From Gracilaria vermiculophylla (taxonomy: Eukaryota > Rhodophyta > Florideophyceae > Gracilariales > Gracilariaceae): DNA of 64,000 nucleotides. Below the pieces are notes generated by a model. The model was not told the origin of the DNA. It saw only the letters and a program-made list of their open reading frames with translations, and ran no database searches. The stretch lies in the NCBI GenBank assembly GCA_019155205.2, contig JAHNZQ020000010.1, positions 834,394 through 898,393 of the forward strand. Reading direction: 5' to 3'. This document shows positions 9,594-19,915 of this stretch, in pieces; the stretch's first letter is position 1; each line of letters opens with the position of its first letter. The translations under genes were made by a program, and so were the position numbers.

Positions 9594-11714
9594 ATGGTGC
9601 GTCGCGCACCCGGAGCGCATGACGCGAAAGTATACGATGTGTCTGGTCGACGAGCAGTTTCATTACAGGCAAACATTTCCATTGGGGCTCGTGCCACAGC
9701 CGCGCAGAAGAAGGCTCGAAGAAAGCTTGAGCTGCAAGATACCGACACCGATCTTATTCAGGATTTTGCGTTTCCAACCGTCTCGCAGCGAATCAAGCTT
9801 TCGCCAGACGGAAGATACATCTTTGCTTCTGGAACATATCCTCCGCAGATTCATGTGTACGATACGGAAGACTTGTCGCTCAAATTCAAGCGCCATGTCA
9901 ATACTGACATAGTCGACTTCCAAATTCTCGAGTCGGACTGGCGCAAGTTTGCATTGTTAACTACGGACAGATACATTGACTTGCACTCGCCATTTGGCAG
10001 TCACTACAAAACAAGAGTTCCGCGATTCGGTCGCGATTTGATGCTGCACAAGGGAAGTTGCGACCTTTTTGTCTGCGGAGACGGCGCTGATGTTTGGCGG
10101 TTGAATTTGGAACAGGGCCGCTTCCTGGCGCCGTTACCCACTCGTTCCGGTGTAAACGGGGGAAATAATGTGTGTGGCATCAGCCCTGTGAACGCCCTAC
10201 TTGCCTTCGGGGGCGAATCCGGACTGCTGGACGTGTGGGATTCGCGGACGGTGGGGCGCTCCCAAACACCAGCCGGCACGTTGGACGTGGCGGCAGCTCT
10301 GCGACAGTGTGAACCGCACGAGACTGGCGAATTGCAAGTTACGAGCGTGCGGTTTGACGAATCGGACGGAGTTTCCCTAGCCGTTGGCTGCAGCTCGGGC
10401 TACACTCTGCTGTTTGATTTGCGATCCCCGCGCCCCGTGCTGGTGAGAGACCAGGGGAATTCGTTACCCATTCACAGTGTTCGACTGCATGACGATGGAC
10501 GACACTGCCTGACAGCAGATGCGCGAAGCGTGAAAGTGTGGAACAGGAAGAACGGCATGAACATGGTTGCAATCGAACCGGAATCGGATGTGAACCACGT
10601 TTGCGTAGTTGGGAGCTCAGGAGTATTGTGCACAGCGCTTGAGACGCAGCGCGTGAAGACTTACTACATACCTGCGCTCGGGACTGCTCCCAAGTGGTGT
10701 GCGTTCCTCGACACGTTCACGGAAGAACTGGAGGACGGCAGAAACGTCAAAGACGCTGGCGCATTGGACGGGGCGGACGTGGAAGAGGTTTACGAAAACT
10801 ACAAGTTCATCGCTCACGATGAACTGGAAGGGCTCGGACTGGGGCACTTGACCGGGACGGAATTGCTCAAGCCGTACATGCATGGGTACTTTGTGCATCA
10901 AAAGCTGTACAGAAGGGCGGTGGAAGTATCCGAGCCGTTTGCGTACGAAAAGTATCGCAAGGAGAAGGCCAGGGAGAAGGTGGAGGCCGAACGGGAGAAC
11001 AGAATCAGCAAGGCCAAGGCGAAGAGGCCGAAGAAGGTGGATGTGAACCAGGGCATGGTGACGTCGCTGTGGTCGCAGCGTAGCGGCAAGAAGGCTGAGC
11101 GAAAAATGTCTGTTTTGGAAGACGATCGATTCAAGGCGATGTTCACTGACAAAAACTACGCGATGGATGAAGACGCTGAACGGTTCCAATTCCTCAACCC
11201 GTCCGGGCTGCGGCGCGGTGGGAGCGGTAAGGCGCAACAACAAGAGGACAGCGACTCTGACGAAGAGTATCTTGAGCAGTTTGATTTAGTGGATGGCGGC
11301 AGTGGAAGGGGCGGCGCGGTCAACGGTCAGCATGGCCATGTGGAGAGTGAGGACGAAAGTGAGGGCGATGAGGAGGAGGATGAGGAGGACGATGGCGGTG
11401 GTGGTGGCGCGGGCGGCCGCGGTAGTGATGACGGAGAAGACGAGGATGGAATTAGAGGTGCGAAGCGGCAGGGCTCCAAGCGCGCTCCGAAAATGTACGA
11501 AATCGGCGCTGTGGGCGAGGTGACTGGACACAAGGGCTTTGGGGACTTGGGCGCAACCAACAAGTTGGTGCGGAAGAAGATTCGGGAGGAGGTTTCGCTT
11601 GGGGCGCGGGTCGAAAGCATGAAAAGCAAGGCGACGGAGCGAAAGGCGGCGAAGACGAGCGGCAAAGCGAGTCGGAAAGCACACGAGCGAAACAAACGCG
11701 CACACGGAGAGTAA
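9594..11714 (+). CDS. NOL10: NOL10/Enp2, nucleolar WD40 ribosome-biogenesis protein
   Basis: A 706-residue protein starting MVRRAPGAHDAKVYDVSGRR. The N-terminal half (about 1-370) is a WD40 propeller with an Enp2-like beginning. A NUC153-type motif lies at about residues 508-537 (DDRFKAMFTDKNYAMDEDAE, then RFQFLNP), which is diagnostic for NOL10 and related nucleolar proteins. The C-terminal 150 residues alternate acidic runs (EDESEGDEEEDEEDD) with Lys/Arg-rich blocks, as expected for a nucleolar factor. Known role: 40S pre-ribosome / SSU processome maturation. The Gly/Asp-rich stretch near 11390-11440 is low complexity. Single exon. Confidence 0.9.
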   Translation: MVRRAPGAHDAKVYDVSGRRAVSLQANISIGARATAAQKKARRKLELQDTDTDLIQDFAFPTVSQRIKLSPDGRYIFASGTYPPQIHVYDTEDLSLKFKRHVNTDIVDFQILESDWRKFALLTTDRYIDLHSPFGSHYKTRVPRFGRDLMLHKGSCDLFVCGDGADVWRLNLEQGRFLAPLPTRSGVNGGNNVCGISPVNALLAFGGESGLLDVWDSRTVGRSQTPAGTLDVAAALRQCEPHETGELQVTSVRFDESDGVSLAVGCSSGYTLLFDLRSPRPVLVRDQGNSLPIHSVRLHDDGRHCLTADARSVKVWNRKNGMNMVAIEPESDVNHVCVVGSSGVLCTALETQRVKTYYIPALGTAPKWCAFLDTFTEELEDGRNVKDAGALDGADVEEVYENYKFIAHDELEGLGLGHLTGTELLKPYMHGYFVHQKLYRRAVEVSEPFAYEKYRKEKAREKVEAERENRISKAKAKRPKKVDVNQGMVTSLWSQRSGKKAERKMSVLEDDRFKAMFTDKNYAMDEDAERFQFLNPSGLRRGGSGKAQQQEDSDSDEEYLEQFDLVDGGSGRGGAVNGQHGHVESEDESEGDEEEDEEDDGGGGGAGGRGSDDGEDEDGIRGAKRQGSKRAPKMYEIGAVGEVTGHKGFGDLGATNKLVRKKIREEVSLGARVESMKSKATERKAAKTSGKASRKAHERNKRAHGE

Positions 11715-12022
11715 AACCAGTGAGGAGCGGTTTATTGTGAAGGTGCGACTGCAAAAAAGTGAGTATTCTCCGACAGTTGGCAGGCGGCTGAAGGCAAACG
11801 GCGGCGGTGGAGTTTAGAGAAGCGGGAAGTGATTGCAACAGCTGGGCGGCGAGGTGCGGTGACTTGAAGGCAGTAGTAGACAGCAAACACGGGCGACTGC
11901 GACGGAGTTGTTTCTGTACATGCGACCGGAGAAAAAGCGCGAGGCGGGAGGCAGCGCGCGGTGGCAGGCTAAGCGCGGAAGGGGTGTGTGGCGTGCGGCG
12001 TGCGGCGTGCGGCGTGCGGGCG

Positions 12023-12295
12023 TCAGAAGCCGACGTGAGCTTGCGGCGCCTCGTCGTCGTACACGAGCTGCTGTTCGACGTCGGCGTCGTGCTCGGGCTT
12101 GAGCGCGTGCGCCTGGCGCGACTTCTCGTTCTTGGTCTCCTGGATGAGCACGCGCAGGTCCTGCGCCAGCTGCTTGAGCTCCTGCAGGTGCTTGCGCGCG
12201 CGCGTGCCGGCGGCCTTGTTGCCGTTCACGAAGAACTTGCTGGCGTCGCGCTCGATGTTCTCGACGCAGCGCGCCAACTCGCCGTACTTGTCCAT
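12023..12295 (-). CDS. Hc1-like (bacterial histone H1-like) small protein
   Basis: The 90-residue product starts MDKYGELARCVENIERDASK. Its core, FFVNGNKAAGTRARKHLQEL then KQLAQDLRVLIQETKN, closely resembles the helical histone H1-like Hc1 family of Bacteroidetes and Chlamydiae, including the hallmark GNKAAGTRARK. Hc1 proteins bind and condense DNA. The last 30 residues are acidic, unlike the Lys-rich tail of chlamydial Hc1. The frame is open upstream to 12451 and would add 52 residues with a basic KRRRRR cluster; that could be a targeting or nuclear signal or just GC-rich noncoding DNA. I chose the Met at 12295 because similarity starts there. It sits between NOL10 (convergent, 308 bases) and the GARP gene (same strand, 204 bases). 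Family call is from memory of motifs. Confidence 0.65.
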   Translation of the reverse strand: MDKYGELARCVENIERDASKFFVNGNKAAGTRARKHLQELKQLAQDLRVLIQETKNEKSRQAHALKPEHDADVEQQLVYDDEAPQAHVGF

Positions 12296-12499
12296 GGCGG
12301 CGGGGCAGCACACGCGAGCAGGGGGGGAGGCCGGGACGACGCGGTATGGCGACGCCGCTCCGTCACGCACGCGCCGCCGTCGCCTTTTGAGCGGCGCGCG
12401 CCCATGCGCACGCGCGCCCCAATTTGGCGCGCTTTTCGGCCACCGGTTCAAAAACTCAAAAGGCGCTGTGCTGACACTGACATGCGCCCAATGACACTG

Positions 12500-15400
12500 T
12501 CATTGCGCGCTGCTCGCGCGCGGCTGCTGCTTGAGCTTTTTGACCATGGCGTGGTGCGCCGCCAGCTCGCGCTGCAACACCATCTGCTCGTCGAGCAGCG
12601 CCTGCATGTCGCTGTCGGCCGCGCCCGCCACGTCGCCCTCGCCCACCACGCTGGCCGTGTCGCCGCGCGCAGCGTCGCCGCCGCCGCTGCCGCCGTCGCC
12701 ACCGCCGTCCCCGCCGTCGCCGTCGTCGTCCCCGCCGCCACCGCCGCCACCGCCGCCGCTGCCGCTGCTGCCGCTGTCGCCGCCGCCGCCGCCCGCGTGC
12801 TCGCTCGCGCGCTCCTCGTCCTCCCCCCCCCCGGCGTCCCCCTCCTCTCTCCCGCACTCGGTCGACGCCGCGCCCCTATCGCACACGGCCGCCTCGCTCT
12901 GCCTCTGTTCTATGCGCCGCTGCATTCGGATCGACCGGTGAACCATCTTCTGCACCCGTAGCTGCAGCAGCAAAATCTTCTCTTCGATCATCCCCAGCTC
13001 AGAGTCCTTGCCGCCTGCCGCGCCGTTGCTGCCGCCCGTTCCGCCGTGCGCCTTGTCTTTCCCCGCAGCTGCGTCCCCACTGTCGCCCGCGTCCTCTCCG
13101 TCGCTTGCCTCTGATTGCGCTCCGCGCTGGAGCCTGTCTTCATCAGTCGCCTTCGCTCCCGCTTCCACGTCCTGATTTGTTTTCCCAGCCTCATTCTCTG
13201 CCACACCCCCAGACGCGTCGCCACTGTCGTTTGCGCCGTCCGCCAAGCGCGCTTCCCTACTGGCTACGCCCAGCAGAACATTCTCTGACTTGCTTTCACG
13301 CGCCGCCGTGGCGTTGCGTGCCCGCACGGCAGCGCCAGCGACAGCGCCACCAGCAGCAGCAGCCCCTGCAGTAGCAACCCCAGCGGTAGCACCTTGAGCA
13401 ATGGCGTCAGCATCAGCCGCATCATTATTTGCGGCACCACTATGAGCAGCGCCAAGATTAAGCACACCAGTGTTAGCAGCACCAAGATTAGCAGCACCAG
13501 CATTGGTAGCATCAGCACTAGCAGCACCAGCTACAGCGCCAGATACCGCACCAGCTCCGCAAGCCACGGCACCGCCGTTGAGCTCCGTGCCACCGTCGGA
13601 CACAGGCGGCGCCACGCCAACGCCGAACGCGCCCGCATGCGCGCCGCGCGGCAAGGCCACGCCGTGACGCGGCGGGCGCGCCACGTGCCACGACGGCGCA
13701 TTGAGCTGCTTGGCGCGCACCTCGTCCGCCGCCTCCTTCTTGAGCGAGTTGCGATACTTTTGCAGGTGGCTCTTCACATGCTCCGTCGTCAGCCCATCGA
13801 CGTTCATGATGGACACCAGGATCTTGGGCACGGCCTGGCGGAGGCCGACCGCATTGACGGCGCTCACGAAGCGCTCGTGCAGCTCGGGCGTCCACACGAG
13901 CCGCTTCTTGTTCGGGCGGCTGTCCGCGGAGGGCGCGCTCGACGGGGCGCCGCCCGAGACGGAGGGCGTGGACGCGGACGACCGCTTGTTGTTCGGCGGC
14001 GCGGCAGAGTCGGTTGGCTGCGTGCTCACGGTCTTGGAATTGCACTGCAGCTGCAGACGGCCGAGAATCGGGTGCGGCACGAGGCGCGCCGGCCTGAGAG
14101 CGGGAATGGAGCGCTGGTGGCCGTCCTGAAGCACGCAAACGGCGGCAGAGGATTGCGAGACGTGCGCAGGCTGTGCAGCTCTCACGGTAGCCGGTGGCGA
14201 AAGCAGTGCGTGGGGCTGCGGCTGAGATTGCGGTTGCGGTTGCGGCTGCGGCTGCGGCTGCGGCTGCGGCTGCAGCTGCGGCTGCGGCTGTGACTGCGAC
14301 TGCGACTGCGACTGCGACTGCGACTGCGACTGCGACTGCAGCTGCGGCTGCGGCTGCGGCTGCGGCTGCGGCTGCGGCTGCGGCTGCGGCTGCGGCTGCG
14401 GCTGCGACTGCTGCAACGGCTGCGGCTGAGGCTGAGGCTGCGAGGTGGGCGCATTGACGGCGTGGCAGTTGGGAGGGTCTGGCAGGTGTGCAGACGCGCG
14501 GTGAGGTGCGGGATTGGGGGCCGGCGGCGGGGCGGTTGGGTTGTATCGGCGAACGTGGGCCGGCGGCATGTGGGAAGGAAACGGGGACATGTTGGGCGGG
14601 GGAACGGGAAAGGGCGATTGCGCGTGCAGGTGAGGGGTCAGGTGGGCGGGATACGCACCGGTGGCCAGGGCAGAGGCGTACATTTGCTGCGCCATGTGAA
14701 AGAAGGACATGAAGGTTAACTCGTCATACGGCAGGGGGGCAGGAGGGACGAAGGGATCGGTGGAGGCGGGGGGCGGGGAGGCAAGGGGGCGCGAGACAGA
14801 GGCGGTTGAGCGCGGAGTGGCGGCGCCCGAGTTTGGAGCGGGGACAGGGGCCGCGTGATGGTACTGCAGGGGGTACAGCTGCGGCGGCAAAGGAGGGACG
14901 GACATAAAGTGGGCGGGCGGGGCCGACTGCGAAGCGGGATGCAGCGCGAACGGAAAAGCGCTGAGCGTGAGGTGATCGGGCGGGGAAGTGGCGGGATGAG
15001 CGGCTGAGGCGGCTGTGGGGGGCGATTTTCGCGCATCGGTGGGCGTGTCGGCGGCTGTGCGAGGGGCGATCTTGACGGGGGAGGCGGGCGGGGAAGAGGG
15101 TACGCGCGGACGCGCGCGTTTGGAGGGGCGCGGAGGTGTGGCGGCACGGCGGCGCCGCGAGGATGGCGGCGGCGGCGCCGCCGCGGGAGCGGCAGTGGCA
15201 GCGGCGGCGGGAGGCGGAGCGGGAGCGGAATCAAAAACCGGAGCAGGCGCAGGAGCATGAGCATGCGTGAGAGCGGGAGCGGGAGTGGCGTCAGCGGCGG
15301 AGAGAGCGGGCGGGACGGGGGTGGGGGCCGACGGCGCGGGGGGATGGACTTCAAGGTCGGAAAGGGCCAGCCTGGGAGAACAGGGCGCGTTGAGCTCGTC

Positions 15401-15649
15401 GGGGGCGTCGGGCGGTAGCTGCAGGTAGTCTGTATCAGTGAGAAAAGTGTCGAGGGCGTTAGACCACGAAAAGTCGATGTCCATCGTGTGGTCGTGCACG
15501 GGGGTGTCGGGCGGCAGCGGCGGCAGAGCGCCGGACGCGGTGGCAGCGCGCGCGGCGGCGGCCAGCGGCGCCGGCACCAGGCGCAGCACCGAGTCTAGCT
15601 GCGCTGCGGCGTCTTCGTCGTCGTCATCGGGGTCGGCTTCGGGAGGCAT
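12500..15649 (-). CDS. GARP (G2-like Myb) transcription factor, very long
   Basis: A 1049-residue single-exon frame. The DNA-binding GARP domain is at about residues 575-640: KKRLVWTPELHERFVSAVNA, a VPKILVSIMNVDGLTTEHVK segment, and SHLQKYRNSLKK. The VPK pattern recalls LUX/ARR-B proteins, while EHVKSHLQKYR recalls PHR proteins, so the subclass is open. The N-terminal 400 residues are Pro/Ala/Ser-rich. Residues about 400-480 form a Gln-Pro/Gln-Ser repeat. Residues about 650-800 are Ala/Gly-rich. A predicted coiled coil lies near 880-920 (MIEEKILLLQLRVQKMV), followed by a Gly/Asp tail. Much of the length is low complexity, so the true start may lie further in. No response-regulator receiver domain is seen. 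Likely a nuclear regulator; targets unknown. Confidence 0.8.
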   Translation of the reverse strand: MPPEADPDDDDEDAAAQLDSVLRLVPAPLAAAARAATASGALPPLPPDTPVHDHTMDIDFSWSNALDTFLTDTDYLQLPPDAPDELNAPCSPRLALSDLEVHPPAPSAPTPVPPALSAADATPAPALTHAHAPAPAPVFDSAPAPPPAAAATAAPAAAPPPPSSRRRRAATPPRPSKRARPRVPSSPPASPVKIAPRTAADTPTDARKSPPTAASAAHPATSPPDHLTLSAFPFALHPASQSAPPAHFMSVPPLPPQLYPLQYHHAAPVPAPNSGAATPRSTASVSRPLASPPPASTDPFVPPAPLPYDELTFMSFFHMAQQMYASALATGAYPAHLTPHLHAQSPFPVPPPNMSPFPSHMPPAHVRRYNPTAPPPAPNPAPHRASAHLPDPPNCHAVNAPTSQPQPQPQPLQQSQPQPQPQPQPQPQPQPQPQPQLQSQSQSQSQSQSQSQSQPQPQLQPQPQPQPQPQPQPQSQPQPHALLSPPATVRAAQPAHVSQSSAAVCVLQDGHQRSIPALRPARLVPHPILGRLQLQCNSKTVSTQPTDSAAPPNNKRSSASTPSVSGGAPSSAPSADSRPNKKRLVWTPELHERFVSAVNAVGLRQAVPKILVSIMNVDGLTTEHVKSHLQKYRNSLKKEAADEVRAKQLNAPSWHVARPPRHGVALPRGAHAGAFGVGVAPPVSDGGTELNGGAVACGAGAVSGAVAGAASADATNAGAANLGAANTGVLNLGAAHSGAANNDAADADAIAQGATAGVATAGAAAAGGAVAGAAVRARNATAARESKSENVLLGVASREARLADGANDSGDASGGVAENEAGKTNQDVEAGAKATDEDRLQRGAQSEASDGEDAGDSGDAAAGKDKAHGGTGGSNGAAGGKDSELGMIEEKILLLQLRVQKMVHRSIRMQRRIEQRQSEAAVCDRGAASTECGREEGDAGGGEDEERASEHAGGGGGDSGSSGSGGGGGGGGGDDDGDGGDGGGDGGSGGGDAARGDTASVVGEGDVAGAADSDMQALLDEQMVLQRELAAHHAMVKKLKQQPRASSAQ
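14215..14440 (-). repeat. Gln-Pro/Gln-Ser coding microsatellite in the GARP gene
   Basis: An almost pure GGCTGC/GACTGC hexamer tract on the plus strand encodes alternating Gln-Pro and Gln-Ser on the minus strand. The hexamer purity suggests recent expansion and likely length variation between individuals. Confidence 0.85.
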
Positions 15650-16340
15650 GGGTCGGCGTCACTGGCGTCGCGCGGCGGTGATGGCGGCGGAGATGGAAAT
15701 GGGCAGCGACCGGCGGTGTGCACCGGCGGTGATGCTCGGCGGCGGCGGTGTTCGGCGGCGGTGATGGATGACGGCGGATAACGGCGGCGGTCAACGGCGG
15801 AGGTGGGCGGAGGCGGGTGGACAACGACGGGGGGGGGGCGGCGGGCGCACGATAGCGCGCGGTGGAAGCGGAGGCGGCGGCGGAACAAGGCGTGGCGCAA
15901 GGGCAGACGCGGCGGCGACAGCCGCGGCAACAGAAGATGGTGCAGACTTAGACCAGCCGCAAACCGGCGGCGGTGGGTGGATGCGAGCGCGAGGCGTGCG
16001 GCGCGCGCACGCCGCTCCGCTCGGCGGCGCACCGCGCGCACATGCGACGCGCGGCCGCGCTGTAATGCTGCCGAATATTCGCCACGCGCGCTCATTGGCG
16101 CGTCCGCCCTCATGGACCGATGGGGCGTATCGCCTCGGCGCGCGCTTGTCGCATGTGCGCACAACCCTCCGCCACGCCCCGCTGCCGTGCGCGCCGCCCG
16201 CTTTGGACCTCACCTTCTTTCGCGCCGCCGCCGCCTCCGCGCGCGTCGCTGCCGAAGCCGCCGTCTCCTCGCCTGCCGCGCCTTGCCTGCTCATCTTCCC
16301 ACACGGGTCGGCGGCTATTGACTGACTGTTACGCAACTCA
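15650..16340. promoter_or_regulatory. GC-rich upstream region of the GARP gene
   Basis: This stretch is very GC- and CpG-rich. It gives long open frames of up to about 185 codons on both strands simultaneously; these are composition artefacts, with Arg/Ala/Pro-rich and mutually overlapping readings. It most likely holds the GARP promoter and 5' leader. Confidence 0.45.
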
Positions 16341-19300
16341 AGTTCCGTGCTTCATTGGCGAAGCCCGACTTACCTCGAGCCCCAAAAATTCCGCACCACC
16401 CCCCCCTTCCTTCACAACGCTGAGTGCCGCACACTCCGCGCTCCGCTCAGTCTTGTGTTAAATTGATTCAAATCCTATCCACTTCAGCTTTCACGTCATC
16501 TTTGTGCGACTTTTATTCTCCGCCAAGTGCCCCTCCATTCTGGCAACCTGTCGCTCTTACTTTTTACGCCTGCCACGTCCAATGCTTCATTTGGTTTTGC
16601 GCATTGTCCTTGGGTTAGTATGCGCCCCCATCCTAGCACTATTCGTTTGTAGGCCGATCTAAACTCTTACACTCTCCGATACTGCCACCAATGTGAGCCC
16701 CGCCTTTTCCACACATACAGCCCCAATCTCATTTGGAAGAATGGCGTGCAAAACATCTTCATCATTCAAGAGAGACATCAGATGACATTTGTACACCATT
16801 ATGATACACATTGTTTCAGGTAAAAATGTCAACCATTCAATGGTGCAACATCACCATCGCTTCTTCCATTGCTATATTTCTCAATGTAGATGACCCTTGT
16901 TTCCTTAAAGAGCTTCCATAATTCACAATTAGAGCGGCACGCATTCATTCAGCAGCAAGGAGCTCAAATTCTGTCGGCAGAAGTTATGTTGTAGAAACAG
17001 GAATACCTTCATCAACTTGAAGCCAACCGTGCGGGCGTTTCAGTTTCAGTTATTTACCCATGTCTCTGTCTGCAGTTCATGCGTCTTCGGCTCAACCCAG
17101 AAACCTCAACCACTGCCGAATTAGTTCCCCTGAAATGCTGTACTGCCAATACCCTGTGTGATAGTTGAAAACTAGATACATCGTTGTTCAGTATTCAGCA
17201 TTACAGTCTCTTTTCTCGATATCCTTCGCTCCGCTTCTCGTTCTTCTGGATAGAGAAGAGTTAATTTTTGTCGCTGAAGTATGTACGCGTCGTATGGGTG
17301 AGCCACAACTCTTGTTTGGGTTTCCACTGCGGATCATCATAGTCGAGTGGGCCAAAGCATAGATCAATGGAAGAATAGTTTTCGACATTAGGCATGTCAC
17401 TTTCATGAACCTTCATCCTTGTTGAAGATAATACTCGAGAAACATAGAAGCTGCTGGCAAAATCCTCTAGTTGCAAATCAATGGACGATTTTGAATCTTC
17501 CAGTTCAAAGAGACACCGGTAAGCGATTCTTGTGATCATGATGTACCCTCAAATTTGCATTAAATTCATCTCTCTGCGCTCATTGCGAGGCAGGCGGCAT
17601 CAAGTGTAGATAGTGCAGGCGCGTTTCCGATCATGGACCATCTCGAAAATCGGTTAATGCGTATCACATAACCTTGAATATGTAACGTTATGCGCATCGT
17701 ATGAGTTAATAACCCATCTGTTCTCAGAAATGACAGCTAAAAGCTCTCCATGGGAGCTGGATTGTATTGAAACGGGTGGAATGGCAGCAGAGCCGGGCTT
17801 TGAACCCAGAATCTCGAGCTCGAAAAATAATCACACGAAGGCGGACATCGAATAGACTGTGGGCACTCACGGTGTGGTGACCCATGCCACTCCGCCGGAT
17901 ATATTATGCTGCCTGGGTTACTAATTGCCATATGTAGCTGAACGCACCACATGGTTTATCACAGCACTGAGACAGTGAGGCAGTAACCACGATACGGGAA
18001 ATTCTGATCCATAAACGGACTTAATGAAGTGGAAACCGATGTCAGGCTTCTCAAATACCCAGTCTCCATGAAGACAGATGTTCAGGTTCTCTCACCTTGG
18101 AGTGCAATATATAATGGAGCATACTCTTGAAACATCCATTGCTCAAACCTTCTTCCATGCGTTCCGCGCATACAAAAGCTTGACAGCGCTGTTTCTTCTC
18201 AGAAAAAACTTGAACTACTTCACCCCATGAGAATGACAGGCGTGTGTTGAAGGATAACAGTGCGGTGAACTGTTCATTTTTAATGTGCATGGCAAGATTG
18301 TATGTGGTGGACTTCGAAATCTTCAAATGCAATGGGCGTTGCAGCGAAAGTGCAGCAAGCAGAGAAGTCCCAAAACGCGATCACATGCGCGACAAGTCAG
18401 CGTCTTCCCTGCGACAGAGGGTAACCACATCCTCGGATCCGGAAGCTTTACGAGTATTGCGCGATTATTCGATTCGAATATAATATGCGGTGTTGCCTTG
18501 CAGATTTTTCTTACAGTGCAGAAGCCAAAATAACTCAGCCAGGCCAATCACACAAGCGCTTCCCAAAACCGCCGTTTCAAAAGATACGATTGAATCTTTT
18601 TATTTTGACCTTGATCGAGAACGACGATGCACGTGCAATTGGTTGCGGAGAACGAGCACAGCATCGCTGAGGAAAGAACGGAAGTGCAATGATTTGTTGT
18701 CTTTGACAACAATCGACGGCTCAGATTTTATTGAGCGTGTATGTATTTTTTCTCTCGCGCGAGAGATCCAACCCTGGTCGAAAACCGATTTCTTCTCTGC
18801 GTGGACTCTGGACGTATAACAGGAACAAAGAACCCCACGATAAAGCCCTATGACAAAGTCAAAAGCAAGTATGAACATAGGACGGTAACTACGCATTCTG
18901 AGTGGCAAAGATTGGTGGCTCTTTGAATGACTACATCTCATGCGAGAGCAAGCCATCAAGACGCAATGCTTCAACCTACTGCAATGAACAACTGAAAGAA
19001 AAATATATACGAAGAATACTCAATATGACAGAGCTTGAAACAATCTCGTCAAAGCTGCCATACAGCGTCAGTGCAATGCGGGCGATTCCACTATTTTGGT
19101 CTTCTGTCGTTCCATATTCTCCAAGAAGCCCATGTTCCTGCTCAAGTCCGAACAGTTCTGAAACCAAAAACATCACGCTCCAGCTCATTTCTATCAACTT
19201 AACTTGATATGATCTGTAATCAGTCCACATGTAATGAAAATACCTTTATAGTACCAGTTCAGTCTATTCCAATTTGAAACCGTTCATGAAATATACTTTA

Positions 19301-19915
19301 AGATAAAGAATGGTCAACTTCTTGTACACGCAATGACTCTGATTGTTGAGATTTGCAGCATTTCTTCGTTTTTATTAGAAGACGATGCGATGCGTGTTCT
19401 GATTCCAAGGCTATTGAAACAACAAAGTCAGCCTATTATCATTGCTTCTTGGAGTCATCCGCGAAAACCTCCTATTCGAAAAGGCTGTTGCATGAGAAAA
19501 CGGTTTTGTGACTGTGATATGGAGTTAAATGCAGGGTATCGTACTTCCGATCTGGTCTCCCATTTTCTCCAAATGGAAACAAAGAATGAGAGATACAGTA
19601 TAACTTTGAACCCTTTTTGACTTACATGATGCTTGAAATTATTCGACGGTGAAATGTGAGAGATAGTACAACTCTTCCCATTTTCCAACCCAAAAAAGTG
19701 GTTCTTTGAACCCGTTCATTGACTATGTATCATAGTTTGAACCCTTTTTCAATAATTACGTTCTTCCCGCCTCCCTCTCAGTAACATGCTGGTATTGTGC
19801 TTTTATCGAAAATCGCAAAAGACCCTGTTCTATATGATGTATTTCCCGAGGCATTTCTAGTCACTTATATTGCATACATAGTGATTCTCCATGCGATTCA
19901 CATTGTTGCAGGAAC
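16341..19915. other. Gene-poor intergenic stretch
   Basis: No convincing gene is visible in 3.6 kb. Frames are short (under about 125 codons) and none shows a domain. A reverse frame at 17261-17539 reads somewhat protein-like and could be a decayed exon. A tRNA-like T-arm lies near 17785-17812 on the reverse strand (see findings). Confidence 0.5.

Noticed and set aside
11807..12961. A 384-codon forward frame across the Hc1-like and GARP genes
   Set aside because: It is antisense to two genes with recognisable domains, and its Val/Ala/Arg-rich text follows their GC-rich codons.
15768..16336. Long frames of about 170-185 codons on both strands upstream of the GARP gene
   Set aside because: They overlap each other in a very GC-rich, CpG-rich stretch and read as Arg/Ala/Pro-rich text with no domain, so they are composition artefacts.
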